Positions 47,380-56,597 of a stretch of 64,000 nucleotides of DNA are shown here, piece by piece. The notes under the pieces were generated by a model that saw nothing but the letters and a program-made list of their open reading frames with translations, was not told the DNA's origin and did not search any database. This DNA comes from Caldibacillus debilis DSM 16016 (GTDB taxonomy: Bacteria > Bacillota > Bacilli > Bacillales > Caldibacillaceae). The stretch covers positions 23,517 through 87,516 of the forward strand of contig NZ_KB912918.1 of assembly GCF_000383875.1 (NCBI RefSeq). Direction: 5' to 3'. A program made the translations under genes and the position numbers. Each line of letters opens with the position of its first letter. Within the stretch, counting starts at the first letter, position 1.

Positions 47380-47705
47380 GGGCCTTGCGCGGCGCAAGAC
47401 CGGAGGAAAAGTGCGGGTTCCCCGGGATGAAAAAACCTTTTTTGGGACGTTTGGCCCGCGACGGGATGAATGCGAAGCATGCGGGAGGGACGGAAAACCG
47501 GCCGTTCCCTTTCCGCTTTTTTTATTGATCGGCGGGATTTGCCGGATGGGGGTTTTCCCCGCTTCTTTTCTTTCGGCTGTTTTCCATAGGTAAATGTTCG
47601 GGGGGATCTTCCTTGTTTTTTGATAGGATTTGTATTGGAAGGCGGCGTCCTTCAGGATCCTGCGATGGCGAAAAAATTACTTATACAATAAGCTGTTTTT
47701 ATTAA
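47380..47705. other. ytpR downstream region with promoter elements
   Basis: No gene. Near the right end TATACAAT (47682-47689) could be a -10; its -35 is poor. TGTATTGGAA(G)GCG at 47631-47644 is the inverted partner of the sequence inside the cre-like site at 47706. Confidence 0.35.
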
Positions 47706-47725
47706 AGAAAACGCTTTCCAATACA
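47706..47725. promoter_or_regulatory. cre-like operator upstream of the VOC-SDR genes
   Basis: AGAAAACGCTTTCCA is close to the CcpA/LacI-family consensus (TGAAARCGYTTTCA). The right half continues into TTCCAATACA, which is repeated inverted 75 bases upstream (TGTATTGGAA, 47631-47640). It is placed between the likely -10 and the VOC start, so a roadblock or repressor site for CcpA or another LacI-type regulator is plausible. Confidence 0.5.
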
Positions 47726-47770
47726 GGTTTTTTTATTAAAATTTAAAGGGACGGGAGGTGACGAAGAAGC

Positions 47771-48223
47771 ATGGATCGGAATTTGCTGGATACGAACGTA
47801 GTCGCGCAGATCGGGGTGGTGGTCAAAGACATCGAAAAAACGTCGCAAGCCATTGCCGATTTTTTCGGAATGGACAAACCCGAAATCATCATGACCCCTT
47901 CCCGGGAGAAGGCGAAGACGGTCTTCAGGGGAAAACCGACGGAGGCGCGGGCGAAACTGGCATTTTTTCAATTGGGAAACCTTCAGCTGGAATTGATCGA
48001 ACCGGATCGCGAACCGAGCACATGGAAGGAATTTTTGGATGAGCGCGGGGAAGGGGTTCATCATCTGGCCTTCCGAATCACGGGCATGAAGGAAAAAATC
48101 GAACGGTTGAACAAGAACGGCATTCCCTTGATCCAGTCCGGGGAATATCCCGGGGGGCGTTATGCCTATCTGGATGCCGGCGATGTTTTGCGGATGATCA
48201 TCGAATTGGTGGAAAATGACTGA
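47771..48223 (+). CDS. VOC-family protein (methylmalonyl-CoA epimerase/glyoxalase-like)
   Basis: A 150-residue vicinal-oxygen-chelate protein with two beta-alpha-beta-beta-beta units: IGVVVKDIEKTSQAIADFFG (start), LELIEP near 77 (metal Glu), GVHHLAFRI near 97 (metal His) and MIIELVEN at the end. The HHLAF pattern is common in methylmalonyl-CoA epimerases and related lyases, but this could be any VOC enzyme. GGGAGGTG upstream. Thirteen bases before the SDR gene, so one operon. Confidence 0.8.
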   Translation: MDRNLLDTNVVAQIGVVVKDIEKTSQAIADFFGMDKPEIIMTPSREKAKTVFRGKPTEARAKLAFFQLGNLQLELIEPDREPSTWKEFLDERGEGVHHLAFRITGMKEKIERLNKNGIPLIQSGEYPGGRYAYLDAGDVLRMIIELVEND

Positions 48224-48235
48224 AAGGGGAAGGAA

Positions 48236-48940
48236 ATGAAGATCTTTATCACCGGTGCCAATCGCGGACTGGCGCTGGCTTTGGCGAAAACAGCCCTGGA
48301 AAGGGGTCACGAGGTTTTTGCTGGGGCAAGATCGCTCGATCCGAAAAAACTTTCACAGTTGAAAGATCTCCAAAACCGCTTCGGAGCCAAGCTGATCCCG
48401 GTGGAAATCGATGTTTCCGACGAATCTGGCGTCATCCGCGCTTTTCAACAGGTGAAACGGCATACGGAACGGCTGGATGCGGTGATCAACAATGCCGGGA
48501 TTTTGATGGGAAGGGAACGTTCGATTGCGGATACGGATCTCGACGAATGCATGGATACGATGAATGTCAACGCCTTCGGACCTTTGCGGGTGATCAAGCA
48601 TTTTCTCCCCCTCCTGAAAAAAGGAGACAATCCGACCGTCATCAATGTTTCCTCCGACGCGGGAAGCATTAGCAGCGCATATGGCGGGGATTATGCCTAC
48701 GGCCTTTCGAAAGCAGCTTTAAACATGCTGACGGCAAAGGCAAAAAAGGAGTTGAAGGCAAGTGGGATCCGCGTATTTTCCGTTCACCCCGGATGGATGC
48801 GCACGGACATGGGCGGGCCGTCTGCTGAAATCGACCCGGAAATCCCTGCGGCGGGCATTTGCAAAATGATTGAATTCTCCGATTTTCCGGAACAGGATCT
48901 CATTCTTGTGGATTATGAAGGAAAACCGATGGATATTTAG
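48236..48940 (+). CDS. short-chain dehydrogenase/reductase
   Basis: A 234-residue classical SDR. NAD(P) site ITGANRGLALALAK (residues 4-17), NNAGILMG near 85, catalytic Ser in NVSSDAGSISS near 134 and Tyr-x3-Lys in YAYGLSKAA near 149. The second glycine of the usual TGxxxGxG is replaced (RGLALA), as in the csgA/sniffer-like SDRs. Substrate unknown; co-transcribed with the VOC protein. Confidence 0.85.
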   Translation: MKIFITGANRGLALALAKTALERGHEVFAGARSLDPKKLSQLKDLQNRFGAKLIPVEIDVSDESGVIRAFQQVKRHTERLDAVINNAGILMGRERSIADTDLDECMDTMNVNAFGPLRVIKHFLPLLKKGDNPTVINVSSDAGSISSAYGGDYAYGLSKAALNMLTAKAKKELKASGIRVFSVHPGWMRTDMGGPSAEIDPEIPAAGICKMIEFSDFPEQDLILVDYEGKPMDI

Positions 48941-49378
48941 GCCTTCTGTGAAAGGGTGAATGGAAACCCGTTCCATGTTCAAGAATGACATCGGGAACCC
49001 GTTCCATCCGTGCAGGGAAGCTTAGCCATCCGCCTTTTCCCTTTGCCTTTCCGGAGAAACATGGTTTTGCTCACTGCGGCGAACATGCCCGCGTTTTTTC
49101 TCTTCCTGATCCTCGGGGGGTTCATCAGACGCCTGCTGGCCACGCCGGTTAAAAAAAGGGCGAGCCCTTTCCTTAACACGGTTTTACGGGAGGACTTTTC
49201 CCGGTTATTCTTTCCGTTTAGCGCTTAATGAATAAAAGCAATTTTCATAAAATCACAGGATTGCCGGCCATTCCAAGCCTGGAATAGAGAAAACCGTCAT
49301 TTGAAACGATGCGGCCGGATATCCTTAAACCGCGATGGGAATAAAAAAGAAACCTTGAACTGTCGAGGAGGAATGAAC
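48941..49378. other. SDR-esterase intergenic region with a pair of dyads
   Basis: No gene supported. GGAAACCCGTTCC (48962-48974) and GGAACCCGTTCC (48994-49005) form two similar dyads about 32 bases apart just after the SDR gene. The AT-rich stretch 49220-49250 may hold the esterase promoter. The AGGAGG at 49366 belongs to the esterase. Confidence 0.4.
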
Positions 49379-50338
49379 ATGCATGTGGACATGCCTTTGG
49401 AGGAGCTGAAAACGTACACGGGAAAAAGCCCGAAACCGGACGACTTCGATGAATATTGGCAAAGGGCGATGGATGAGCTGGAACGGCAGTCCTTTGATTA
49501 TGAATTGGTCCCCGCATCGTGCCAATATCCGAATGCGGAATGCTTCGATCTCTTTTTTACCGGCGTGGGCGGCGCAAAAATCCATTGCAAGCTGGCAAAG
49601 CCGAAATCCGGGAAAAAGGCGGGGCCGGGACTCGTCCTGTTTCATGGCTATTCCAGCGGAAGCGGCGATTGGTTTGACAAGGCGGCTTTCGCCGCATTCG
49701 GTTTTACTGTCATCGCCCTCGACTGCCGCGGCCAGGGCGGGTTGTCCCAAGACAATTTGACGGTTGCGGGAAATACGTTAAGGGGACATATCATCCGCGG
49801 GCTGGACGATCCGAATCCGGACAAGCTCTATTACCGGAACGTGTTCCTCGACACTGTGCAGGCGGCCCGGATTTTGATGTCCATGGAGGAAGTGGATGAG
49901 AACCGGATCGGCGCCTTCGGGGTTTCCCAGGGAGGGGCGCTGGCGACGGTGTGTGCCGCCCTTGAACCGCGGATCAAAGAACTGGTGGCCGTCTATCCCT
50001 TTTTATCGGACTATCGAAGGGTTTGGGAAATGGATATCGCCAATTCCGCCTACGAAGAGCTGGCCTATTATTTCCGGCAATTCGACCCGAATCATGAAAA
50101 GCACGAGGAGATTTTCCGCCGTCTCGGCTATATTGATATTCAAAATTTCGCCGACCGGATTCGAGCGAACGTCCTGTGGGTGACCGGCTTGAAGGATACC
50201 GTTTGTCCGCCCTCCACCCAATTTGCCGCCTACAATAAAATCCGGGCAAAGAAAGAAATGCTTTTGTACCCTGAATACGGCCACGAATATTTGCTCGGGC
50301 TCCAGGATAAGGCGATGGAAAGGTTTTTGAGACTATAG
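49379..50338 (+). CDS. CE7 acetyl xylan esterase / cephalosporin-C deacetylase
   Basis: A 319-residue alpha/beta hydrolase of carbohydrate esterase family 7. The triad is readable: Ser183 in GVSQGG, Asp273 in GLKDTVCPP and His302 in YGHEY. The family-specific RGQ motif is at 117-119. No signal peptide, so cytoplasmic deacetylation of imported acetylated oligosaccharides is likely. ATG 49379 is preferred over 49373 by spacing from AGGAGG. It faces the alpha-galactosidase gene tail to tail, suggesting a small hemicellulose/galactoside utilisation block. Confidence 0.9.
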   Translation: MHVDMPLEELKTYTGKSPKPDDFDEYWQRAMDELERQSFDYELVPASCQYPNAECFDLFFTGVGGAKIHCKLAKPKSGKKAGPGLVLFHGYSSGSGDWFDKAAFAAFGFTVIALDCRGQGGLSQDNLTVAGNTLRGHIIRGLDDPNPDKLYYRNVFLDTVQAARILMSMEEVDENRIGAFGVSQGGALATVCAALEPRIKELVAVYPFLSDYRRVWEMDIANSAYEELAYYFRQFDPNHEKHEEIFRRLGYIDIQNFADRIRANVLWVTGLKDTVCPPSTQFAAYNKIRAKKEMLLYPEYGHEYLLGLQDKAMERFLRL

Positions 50339-50661
50339 GAAAATGGGAGCTTCAAAGGCGATTGCAATCAATGAACATTCACCGTCCGAACCGGCGTTTG
50401 CCGGTTTTTTCTTTGTAAAAAAGGCCGGCTGTTTTTGCGGAAGGGCCGGAGCCGGTCTTTCATCAAAAAAGGATCGGGATTTCCTGATCCAGGAAAACTA
50501 AAACAGCTTGGCGCGGCACCGGAGATAGTGCCGCCCAAGCCGAGGACCGGGCGGATGAGCTAATCCGAAAGAACAATCTAAAGAGCAATCCGAAACGTCA
50601 AGGCGAAGGTTGGCTGCCCGAATCGGTCCGGTTCCGGAGAAGGGCCTGAAAACCGCAAGAC
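50339..50661. other. convergent gap between esterase and alpha-galactosidase
   Basis: It holds the esterase terminator at 50389 and a second weak dyad GGATCGGGATTTCCTGATCC at 50471-50490. Otherwise nothing recognised. Confidence 0.4.
50389..50412 (+). terminator. esterase terminator
   Basis: AACCGGC-GTTT-GCCGGTT followed by TTTTTC. Confidence 0.85.
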
Positions 50662-52818
50662 TCAAGTGGCCGCACTCAGTTTGAATAGGAGGCTGGTAAA
50701 GTCCTCCCGGGGCAAGCGCAGGGGAATGCCGGCACCCATTAATTGATCGCCGGCAAAGTATTCCGCTTTTTCCCCGAGCCGGTACACCCGGTCCGGATCC
50801 AGCCCCTTCAGCAGCAGCCGTTTCCGGGGAGGATGGGGTTCGGATAAAACCCGGAAATAAAAGACGACGGCCTCCTTTTTGTCCTCCGAAACGAACATCC
50901 ATGCCGTTTCGTTTCCTTCAAAGGGGCTTAAAAGCCGGTAAAAATCCCCCTGCTGGACAAGCCTGCGAATCTGTTTATAACGGGCAACCTGTTCTTTCAC
51001 CAATTTCTTCTCTTTTTCGTTCAATTTCGTCAAGTCGAGCTCGTAACCGAAATTGCCGCTCATCGCCACATGACCGCGGGTGGCGAGGGGGGTTACCCGC
51101 CCCACCTGATGGTTCGGCACGGCGGATACGTGGGACCCGATGGCGCTGATCGGGTAAACGAGGCTCGTTCCGTATTGGATTTTTAAGCGTTCCACCGCAT
51201 CGGTGTTGTCGCTGGTCCAGGTTTGCGGCATGTAATAGAGCATTCCCGGGTCGAACCGTCCCCCGCCGCTGGAACAGTTTTCGAACAAGATGTGGGGGAA
51301 GGCCGATGTTAACCGTTCAAGGATTTCATAAAGTCCGAGGATATAACGGTGGGCGATTTCCATCTGCCGGTCCGCCGGCCATTTTTCGGAACCGATCTCC
51401 GTCATGTTCCGGTTCATGTCCCATTTCACGAAGGACACGGGAACCCGGGAAAAAATGCCGCTGAACGTTTCGATGATATACTCGCGGACATCTTGGCGCG
51501 AAAGGTCCAGGATCAACTGGTTCCTGGCCAGCGTCCTCCTTCTCCCTTTGACATGCAGACACCAATCGGGGTGCTTTTTGTACAGCTCGCTTTCCGGGGA
51601 TACCATTTCCGGTTCCACCCAAAGCCCGAATTTCAAACCGAGATCGTTCACCCGTTTGGCCAAGCCTGCCAGGCCGTGGGGCAGCTTTCGCCGGTCTTCC
51701 TGCCAATCCCCGAGGGAAGTGGTGGCATCGTCCCGTTTCCCGAACCAGCCGTCATCCAAGACGAACAATTCGATCCCGAGTTCGGCTGCGGCTTTGGCGA
51801 TTTCCAGGAGCTTTTTTTCATTGAAGTTGAAATAAGTGGCCTCCCAATTGTTCACCAAAATCGGCCGTTCTTTGTCCCGGTAAACCCCCCGCGCCAACCG
51901 GGTCCGGTACAACCGGTGAAAGGTCCGCGACATCTCCCCGATCCCCCGGGAGGAGTAAACCATGACCGTTTCCGGGGTTTGGAAGGATTCCCCGGGAGCA
52001 AGCTTCCAGGAGAAATCAAAGGGATTGATGCCGACCGATACCCTCGTCGTGAAAAATTGGTCCACCTCCGCCGCGATCAGAAAATTCCCGCTGTAAACGA
52101 AACTGAACCCGTACACTTCCCCCTGATCCTCGTCCGCATTCGGGGAAAGAAGCGCCATGAATGGATTCAGCTGGTGGCCGCTGGCGCCGCGCCGGCTTTC
52201 GATGGCGGTGATTCCCGGGCCGATCGGCCTTCTCTGGATATGGGCTTCCCTGCTCCATGCCCCGGAAAGATAAAGGACATCAAAACGGTTATGGGGAAAA
52301 TCGACGGAGGCGCTTAGCGCCCGAAGGAGGCGGATCGTTTGTTTCCCTTTGTTCGTGAAACGGACCGAGCGGGCCAGACAATCGAAATCTTTAAATACGG
52401 TGTAGGAGAGGATCGCTTCCAGTCCGGAATATGGATCGGTTAAAACGACTTCCAAGGTCTCCGCTTCCTTGTCCGTTTCCGTGTAAACCGCCGGAAGCCC
52501 GGCCAGTTTGGGTTTCCCTTTTACGATGCGGTGATTTTTATAAACCAGTTCGCTGATGCGGCTTCCGTCTTCTTCCAGCCGGATTTGATAGGCGGGGTTC
52601 CGGTGATCCCCTGATCCGTATTGAGGATATTCCTGCGGGAGCCGGTCGAGAAAATCCTTTGCATAGGGTTTAAATAAATGGGCAAGCCCGCGCTGGTGGT
52701 TCAATTTTTTCCCCCAGTACCCGTGAACGGGATATCCGTTCATGATTCGGAAAATGTAGCTCATGTTTTTCGCCTGCAAGTGAAACAAGGAGGTTTTTTC
52801 ATCTACAAAAACCGGCAC
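50662..52818 (-). CDS. GH36 alpha-galactosidase
   Basis: A 718-residue cytoplasmic enzyme releasing terminal alpha-1,6-galactose from raffinose-type sugars or galactomannan. Layout is the GH36 one: N-terminal beta-sandwich, catalytic barrel (FVLDDGWFGKRDD near 360, FGLWVEPEMV near 405), nucleophile Asp in FVKWDMNR near 475 and acid/base Asp in TSDNTDA near 545, then a C-terminal beta domain. GTG 52818 (MPVFVDEKTSLFHLQ) is chosen: GGAGG lies 8 bases upstream and it matches family N-termini. No transporter gene is adjacent. Closest in length to the Geobacillus AgaN/AgaB enzymes. Confidence 0.93.
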   Translation of the reverse strand: MPVFVDEKTSLFHLQAKNMSYIFRIMNGYPVHGYWGKKLNHQRGLAHLFKPYAKDFLDRLPQEYPQYGSGDHRNPAYQIRLEEDGSRISELVYKNHRIVKGKPKLAGLPAVYTETDKEAETLEVVLTDPYSGLEAILSYTVFKDFDCLARSVRFTNKGKQTIRLLRALSASVDFPHNRFDVLYLSGAWSREAHIQRRPIGPGITAIESRRGASGHQLNPFMALLSPNADEDQGEVYGFSFVYSGNFLIAAEVDQFFTTRVSVGINPFDFSWKLAPGESFQTPETVMVYSSRGIGEMSRTFHRLYRTRLARGVYRDKERPILVNNWEATYFNFNEKKLLEIAKAAAELGIELFVLDDGWFGKRDDATTSLGDWQEDRRKLPHGLAGLAKRVNDLGLKFGLWVEPEMVSPESELYKKHPDWCLHVKGRRRTLARNQLILDLSRQDVREYIIETFSGIFSRVPVSFVKWDMNRNMTEIGSEKWPADRQMEIAHRYILGLYEILERLTSAFPHILFENCSSGGGRFDPGMLYYMPQTWTSDNTDAVERLKIQYGTSLVYPISAIGSHVSAVPNHQVGRVTPLATRGHVAMSGNFGYELDLTKLNEKEKKLVKEQVARYKQIRRLVQQGDFYRLLSPFEGNETAWMFVSEDKKEAVVFYFRVLSEPHPPRKRLLLKGLDPDRVYRLGEKAEYFAGDQLMGAGIPLRLPREDFTSLLFKLSAAT

Positions 52819-53244
52819 GGCGGGTTCCTCCATTTCCTAGGATTATAAAATAAGGCAATCGCCAACGGATATTTTCTTTTTATTAGCGTATGGGAAAGGG
52901 GTTCTGGCCATTCCCCGCAGACCGGGCTTTCCTTTCTCCCCCATGTGCCGGCAAATGGGACTGCGTGAAAATCGGAAAACAGGGCGGCGCGGCCGGATAG
53001 TTAACGATAAAGTTAAAAAGATACCGGACCGCTTCAAATGCTCCGCCCGCCGCCGGAAAATTTTGCGGAAATGCCGGCCCGGCCTGGAAGTTTTGCGCAA
53101 GGGACCGTTCCGGGAAATAGTTTTTTTCCGCAAGAAGTGCTATAATCATTAAATACGGAACATCCCCTCCGGTTTTTGTGAAAAGAAAAGAAAATATACA
53201 CATATACTAATTTACATAGGAAGACTGTTGGAGGTTCTTGGAAT
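52819..53244. other. divergent gap between alpha-galactosidase and murC
   Basis: About 425 bases without a gene; sftA, which precedes murC in B. subtilis, is absent. The murC promoter lies at its right end. Confidence 0.45.
53137..53145 (+). promoter_or_regulatory. murC promoter, extended -10
   Basis: TGCTATAAT is a consensus extended -10 (TGnTATAAT). The -35 region (TAGTTT at 53117) is weak, as often with extended -10 promoters. Confidence 0.5.
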
Positions 53245-54579
53245 ATGACCGTTTATCATTTTATCGGCATCAAAGGTTCCGGAATGAGCGCCCTTGCCCA
53301 AATCCTTCACGATATGGGCTTTACCGTCCAGGGTTCGGACGTCAAGAAGCATTTTTTTACCCAGGATGCGTTGGAAAAAGCGGGGATACCCATTTATCCC
53401 TTCAATAAAGAAAATATAAAAACGGGAATGATCGCCATCGCCGGGAACGCCTTCCCCGACACCCACGAGGAAATTGAAGAAGCCTTGAAAATCGGCATTC
53501 CCGTCATCCGTTATCACCATTTCATCGGCGATTTCATCGAAAATTTTACGAGCATCGCCGTGACGGGAGCCCATGGGAAAACGTCCACGACCGGGCTTCT
53601 GGCCCATGTGCTGGAGGCCGCCAAGCCGGTTTCCTATTTGATCGGGGACGGCACGGGAAAAGGGAACAAAGAGGCGGAATTTTTTGTGTTTGAAGCCTGC
53701 GAATACCGCCGCCATTTTTTGGCCTATAAGCCCGATTACTGCATCATGACGAATATCGACTTCGACCACCCCGATTATTATGCGAACATCGACGACGTCT
53801 TTTCCGCCTTTCAGGAATTGGCGCTGCAGGTGAAGAAGGGAATCATCGCCTGCGGGGACGATGAGAATTTGCAGAAGATCCAGGCGAAGGTGCCCGTCTT
53901 GTACTACGGATTCGGGGAAGAAAATGACTTCCAGGCGCGGAATGTGGAGAAAACGACGGAAGGCACCCGTTTCGATGTGTTCGTCCGCAACAACTTTTAC
54001 TCGTCCTTTTTCATCCCGACCTTCGGGGATCACAACGTGCTCAATGCCTTGGCCGTCATCACCTTCTGCGATTATGAAAACATCGATGTGGAGATCGTGA
54101 AGAAACAATTGGCCACTTTCCACGGCGTGAAACGGCGGTTTACCGAAAAAAAGGCCGGGTCGCAAATCCTGGTGGACGATTACGCCCATCATCCGCGGGA
54201 AATTTTGGCGACGATCGATGCGGCCAGGCAAAAATATCCGGGGAAAAAGATCGTGGCCGTTTTTCAACCCCATACGTATACGCGGACACAGGCGCTCTTC
54301 GACGAATTTGTCGAAAGTTTGCGCAAGGCCGACCATGTGTTTTTATGCGAGATTTTCGGTTCGGCGAGAGAGAATCACGGAAAATTGTCCATCAAAGACT
54401 TGAATGCGGCCATCGAAGGCTCGCAAATTCTCGATGAGAAGGATCCTTCGCCCCTGGCGGAATTCGGCGACAGCGTGATTCTGTTTATGGGCGCCGGGGA
54501 CATTCAAAAATACCAGGAGGCCTATGAAAATTATTTGGCCGAAAAGGGGATCCTGACCACAGCAAGCACAACGGAATAG
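53245..54579 (+). CDS. murC: UDP-N-acetylmuramate--L-alanine ligase
   Basis: A 444-residue Mur ligase that adds L-Ala to UDP-MurNAc in peptidoglycan synthesis. N-terminal UDP-sugar domain ([16 protein letters not shown]), ATP-binding loop [14 protein letters not shown] near residue 107, central [10 protein letters not shown] near 170, C-terminal domain starting about 305 ([10 protein letters not shown]). GGAGG precedes the ATG. Its stop codon lies inside the terminator stem. Confidence 0.96.
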   Translation: MTVYHFIGIKGSGMSALAQILHDMGFTVQGSDVKKHFFTQDALEKAGIPIYPFNKENIKTGMIAIAGNAFPDTHEEIEEALKIGIPVIRYHHFIGDFIENFTSIAVTGAHGKTSTTGLLAHVLEAAKPVSYLIGDGTGKGNKEAEFFVFEACEYRRHFLAYKPDYCIMTNIDFDHPDYYANIDDVFSAFQELALQVKKGIIACGDDENLQKIQAKVPVLYYGFGEENDFQARNVEKTTEGTRFDVFVRNNFYSSFFIPTFGDHNVLNALAVITFCDYENIDVEIVKKQLATFHGVKRRFTEKKAGSQILVDDYAHHPREILATIDAARQKYPGKKIVAVFQPHTYTRTQALFDEFVESLRKADHVFLCEIFGSARENHGKLSIKDLNAAIEGSQILDEKDPSPLAEFGDSVILFMGAGDIQKYQEAYENYLAEKGILTTASTTE

Positions 54580-54596
54580 TTGTGCTTTTCTTTTTC
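54564..54596 (+). terminator. murC terminator
   Basis: AAGCACAAC-GGAATA-GTTGTGCTT followed by TTCTTTTTC. The loop contains the murC stop. Confidence 0.9.
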
Positions 54597-54727
54597 GGAT
54601 TTGTGTCGTTTTTGGGCGTTTGATGCGGGGTTTCCATTACCGCGCAGGGTAAACGCCTTCTCCCGGGTTTCAAGGAATTTTTTTCTTTTCACGGTATGAG
54701 TGAAATATTTCTGGCCAAAATTAAGGT

Positions 54728-54770
54728 CCTTCAATAGGTGAGTGATTAAAGAGCGCTCACCTATTGAAGG
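54728..54770. repeat. perfect 15-bp inverted repeat (long hairpin), unassigned
   Basis: CCTTCAATAGGTGAG, a 13-base loop, then CTCACCTATTGAAGG. It is followed by GGGAACC rather than a T tract, so it is not a standard terminator. It could be part of a structured leader RNA or the end of a lost mobile element. Confidence 0.8.
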
Positions 54771-55147
54771 GGGAACCAAGCCTAAGTGCGGCAGGAAAGG
54801 AGGCAAATACAATAAAAAAGAGAGATACTCCTTGGTCCTTTCCTTTGAAAACGGCGCCTTTTCTCTTAATTTTTCTATTGCACGAAAGAGATTTGCGAGT
54901 ACCGGTTGCATGTGTATTTTGAAAGGAAAGAAAATAAAAAAAAGAAATAGTTTTGTATTTTACACATTTTCTTTCTGTTTTAAGGGGCAACCTTTTTTCC
55001 ATAAGCATAACAAGAGCAAAACAATACTTTATACCTTTCCTATTCAGGCGAATCAGAGTTCGCGAAATATTTTGAAACGATTCGCAAGGAACGTCAAAAA
55101 ACGAATGCATAGCGGCAAGAACATGGATAAATCAAAAATACATAAAA

Positions 55148-55175
55148 GTAGAGTGGTTGTTTTGATCCACTCTAC
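55148..55175. terminator. terminator of the 55190-56512 gene, possibly bidirectional
   Basis: GTAGAGTGG and CCACTCTAC arms around TTGTTTTGAT. On the minus strand it is followed by TTTTATGTATTTTTG; on the plus strand by TCTCTATTTTT. Confidence 0.75.
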
Positions 55176-55189
55176 TCTCTATTTTTCTC

Positions 55190-56512
55190 TTAACTCTTAT
55201 TACATATTGCAACGAGTTTTTCGGCAATCATGTTGTTTTCCAACACTGTTTCAAGCAGAAGCACCGTTTCAAGAGTTGCTTTGTAGTCGAGCGTTTCGAA
55301 TTCGGTATGTTCATGCTCGTAGCCGACGGATAAGTTGACGGATGGAATGCCGAATTCGGCGAATACTTTGGCGTCGCTTAGTCCGCCATGGGTCATTTTC
55401 CAGTCGGGCATGCCGGCGAGCGCTCCGGCTGTTTCGAAAATGCGGCCATATTCGTCAGGGCAAAACGGTACGATGCCGGCGTAAGAAGTGACGATGTCGC
55501 GCGTTCCGCGGCGGTCTACGACAATCGCGGTGTCGACGTCTTGCAAAAATGTTGGATCGATATGGCGCGAGCCGAGGCAGCCGATTTCTTCTTCGACGGT
55601 GAAGGCGATTTTCAGTGTTCCTTGGAAGCGGGAATGGCGAATGACATCAAGTATTTCTAAGATGACCGCGATTCCCGCGCGGTCGTCGGCTCCTAAGATG
55701 CCGCGCGAGCTGCTTAGTACGGTTCCACTTTCGATAATCGTACGTTTCGGTGAAAACGGGCGAACCGTATCCATATGGGCGGACAGCAGAATCGTCGGGC
55801 CGTTTCCGCAATAAACCGCGGCAAGCAAGTTTCCGTAAGCATCGATTTGGCACCAATCGGTTTTTTGGCGAAGACGTCCATATAACATTTGCCGAATCAT
55901 CGTTTCCCTGCCGCTTCTTCCATTGATGGAAAGAAGGGAGTATAGGCGGTGTTTGAATGTTTCTAAACGGTACGCCATCAGCAGCTCCGGATTCCGCCAG
56001 ACGTTGTATAACCGTTCGGCCATCGTCAAAAGGTCATCGATGTGTCCACGCTGATAGAATAAGGTTGCTTTTCTTTTTTCCGCTTTAATTCGAATTTGCT
56101 GCGGGGTGCAAGCCCGGATGATGGCGAGCTGCTGGACGGATAAGTCTTCGAGAAAATAAATCGTTGCCGGGCGAACTCCCTCTCCGTCGCAGCTGTTAAC
56201 AGTGTAAATATGCATCATATTCAGCCAGCGGACGATGCCGCGGACGTACGGATCGATTTGAATGAGAGGAAGTTCGTTTTTCGTCGGGTCGACCAGCGTT
56301 TCTCTTCCTGGAATGTCATGATTGCGCAAAACCATTTGCTTAGCGGTTTGCTGGAGCGCTTCCATCCAGTCCGTTTCGGAAATGGTGTCAAGGTGCTGGT
56401 GCCGTTGGATGAGCGCTGCGAATGTTTGCGCAAGCCATTGTGATGTTATTCCTGTTTCCGCATCTTCCGGATGAAATCCGTGCCGAATCATGAGTTTCGT
56501 CCATTTTTCCAT
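55190..56512 (-). CDS. M20/M42-like zinc metallopeptidase with N-terminal extension
   Basis: A 440-residue protein. The last ~250 residues form a di-zinc exopeptidase: LLSAHMDTV (first His/Asp), GADDRAG (bridging Asp), TVEEEIGCLGS (general base and ligand), VVDRRG and the terminal ligand His in YEHEHTEFE. The first ~190 residues (for example VNSCDGEGVRPATIYFLEDL) resemble no domain I know. ATG 56512 has AAAAGGAG at good spacing. Codon and base use differ from the flanking core genes (GCG/CGC-rich, Geobacillus-like). Divergently transcribed from the TPR/winged-helix gene 85 bases away. Substrate unknown, probably peptides. Confidence 0.8.
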   Translation of the reverse strand: MEKWTKLMIRHGFHPEDAETGITSQWLAQTFAALIQRHQHLDTISETDWMEALQQTAKQMVLRNHDIPGRETLVDPTKNELPLIQIDPYVRGIVRWLNMMHIYTVNSCDGEGVRPATIYFLEDLSVQQLAIIRACTPQQIRIKAEKRKATLFYQRGHIDDLLTMAERLYNVWRNPELLMAYRLETFKHRLYSLLSINGRSGRETMIRQMLYGRLRQKTDWCQIDAYGNLLAAVYCGNGPTILLSAHMDTVRPFSPKRTIIESGTVLSSSRGILGADDRAGIAVILEILDVIRHSRFQGTLKIAFTVEEEIGCLGSRHIDPTFLQDVDTAIVVDRRGTRDIVTSYAGIVPFCPDEYGRIFETAGALAGMPDWKMTHGGLSDAKVFAEFGIPSVNLSVGYEHEHTEFETLDYKATLETVLLLETVLENNMIAEKLVAICNKS

Positions 56513-56597
56513 ACTATCCATCTCCTTTTCAAATTCGTTACAATAAAACTATACAAATCGGTGTGTGACTCCTTGTCACAAAGGGAGGGAGTGTGGA

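Larger units (their letters stand above)
54597..55189. other. 590-bp gene-free, AT-rich stretch at the edge of a foreign segment
   Basis: No gene supported. It contains the perfect 15-bp inverted repeat at 54728-54770 and, 70 bases later, an orphan AAAGGAGG not followed by a start codon. Base composition drops sharply toward A/T after 54800. The hairpin at 55148 closes the next gene. Confidence 0.5.

Noticed and set aside
49010..49228. 72-codon hydrophobic frame after the SDR gene
   Set aside because: No ribosome site; its start region overlaps the dyad pair and the composition is that of random GC-rich DNA.
54728..54820. Known riboswitch (c-di-AMP, guanidine or similar) at the long hairpin
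   Set aside because: I could not match the conserved core of any riboswitch class by eye, so only the hairpin is reported.
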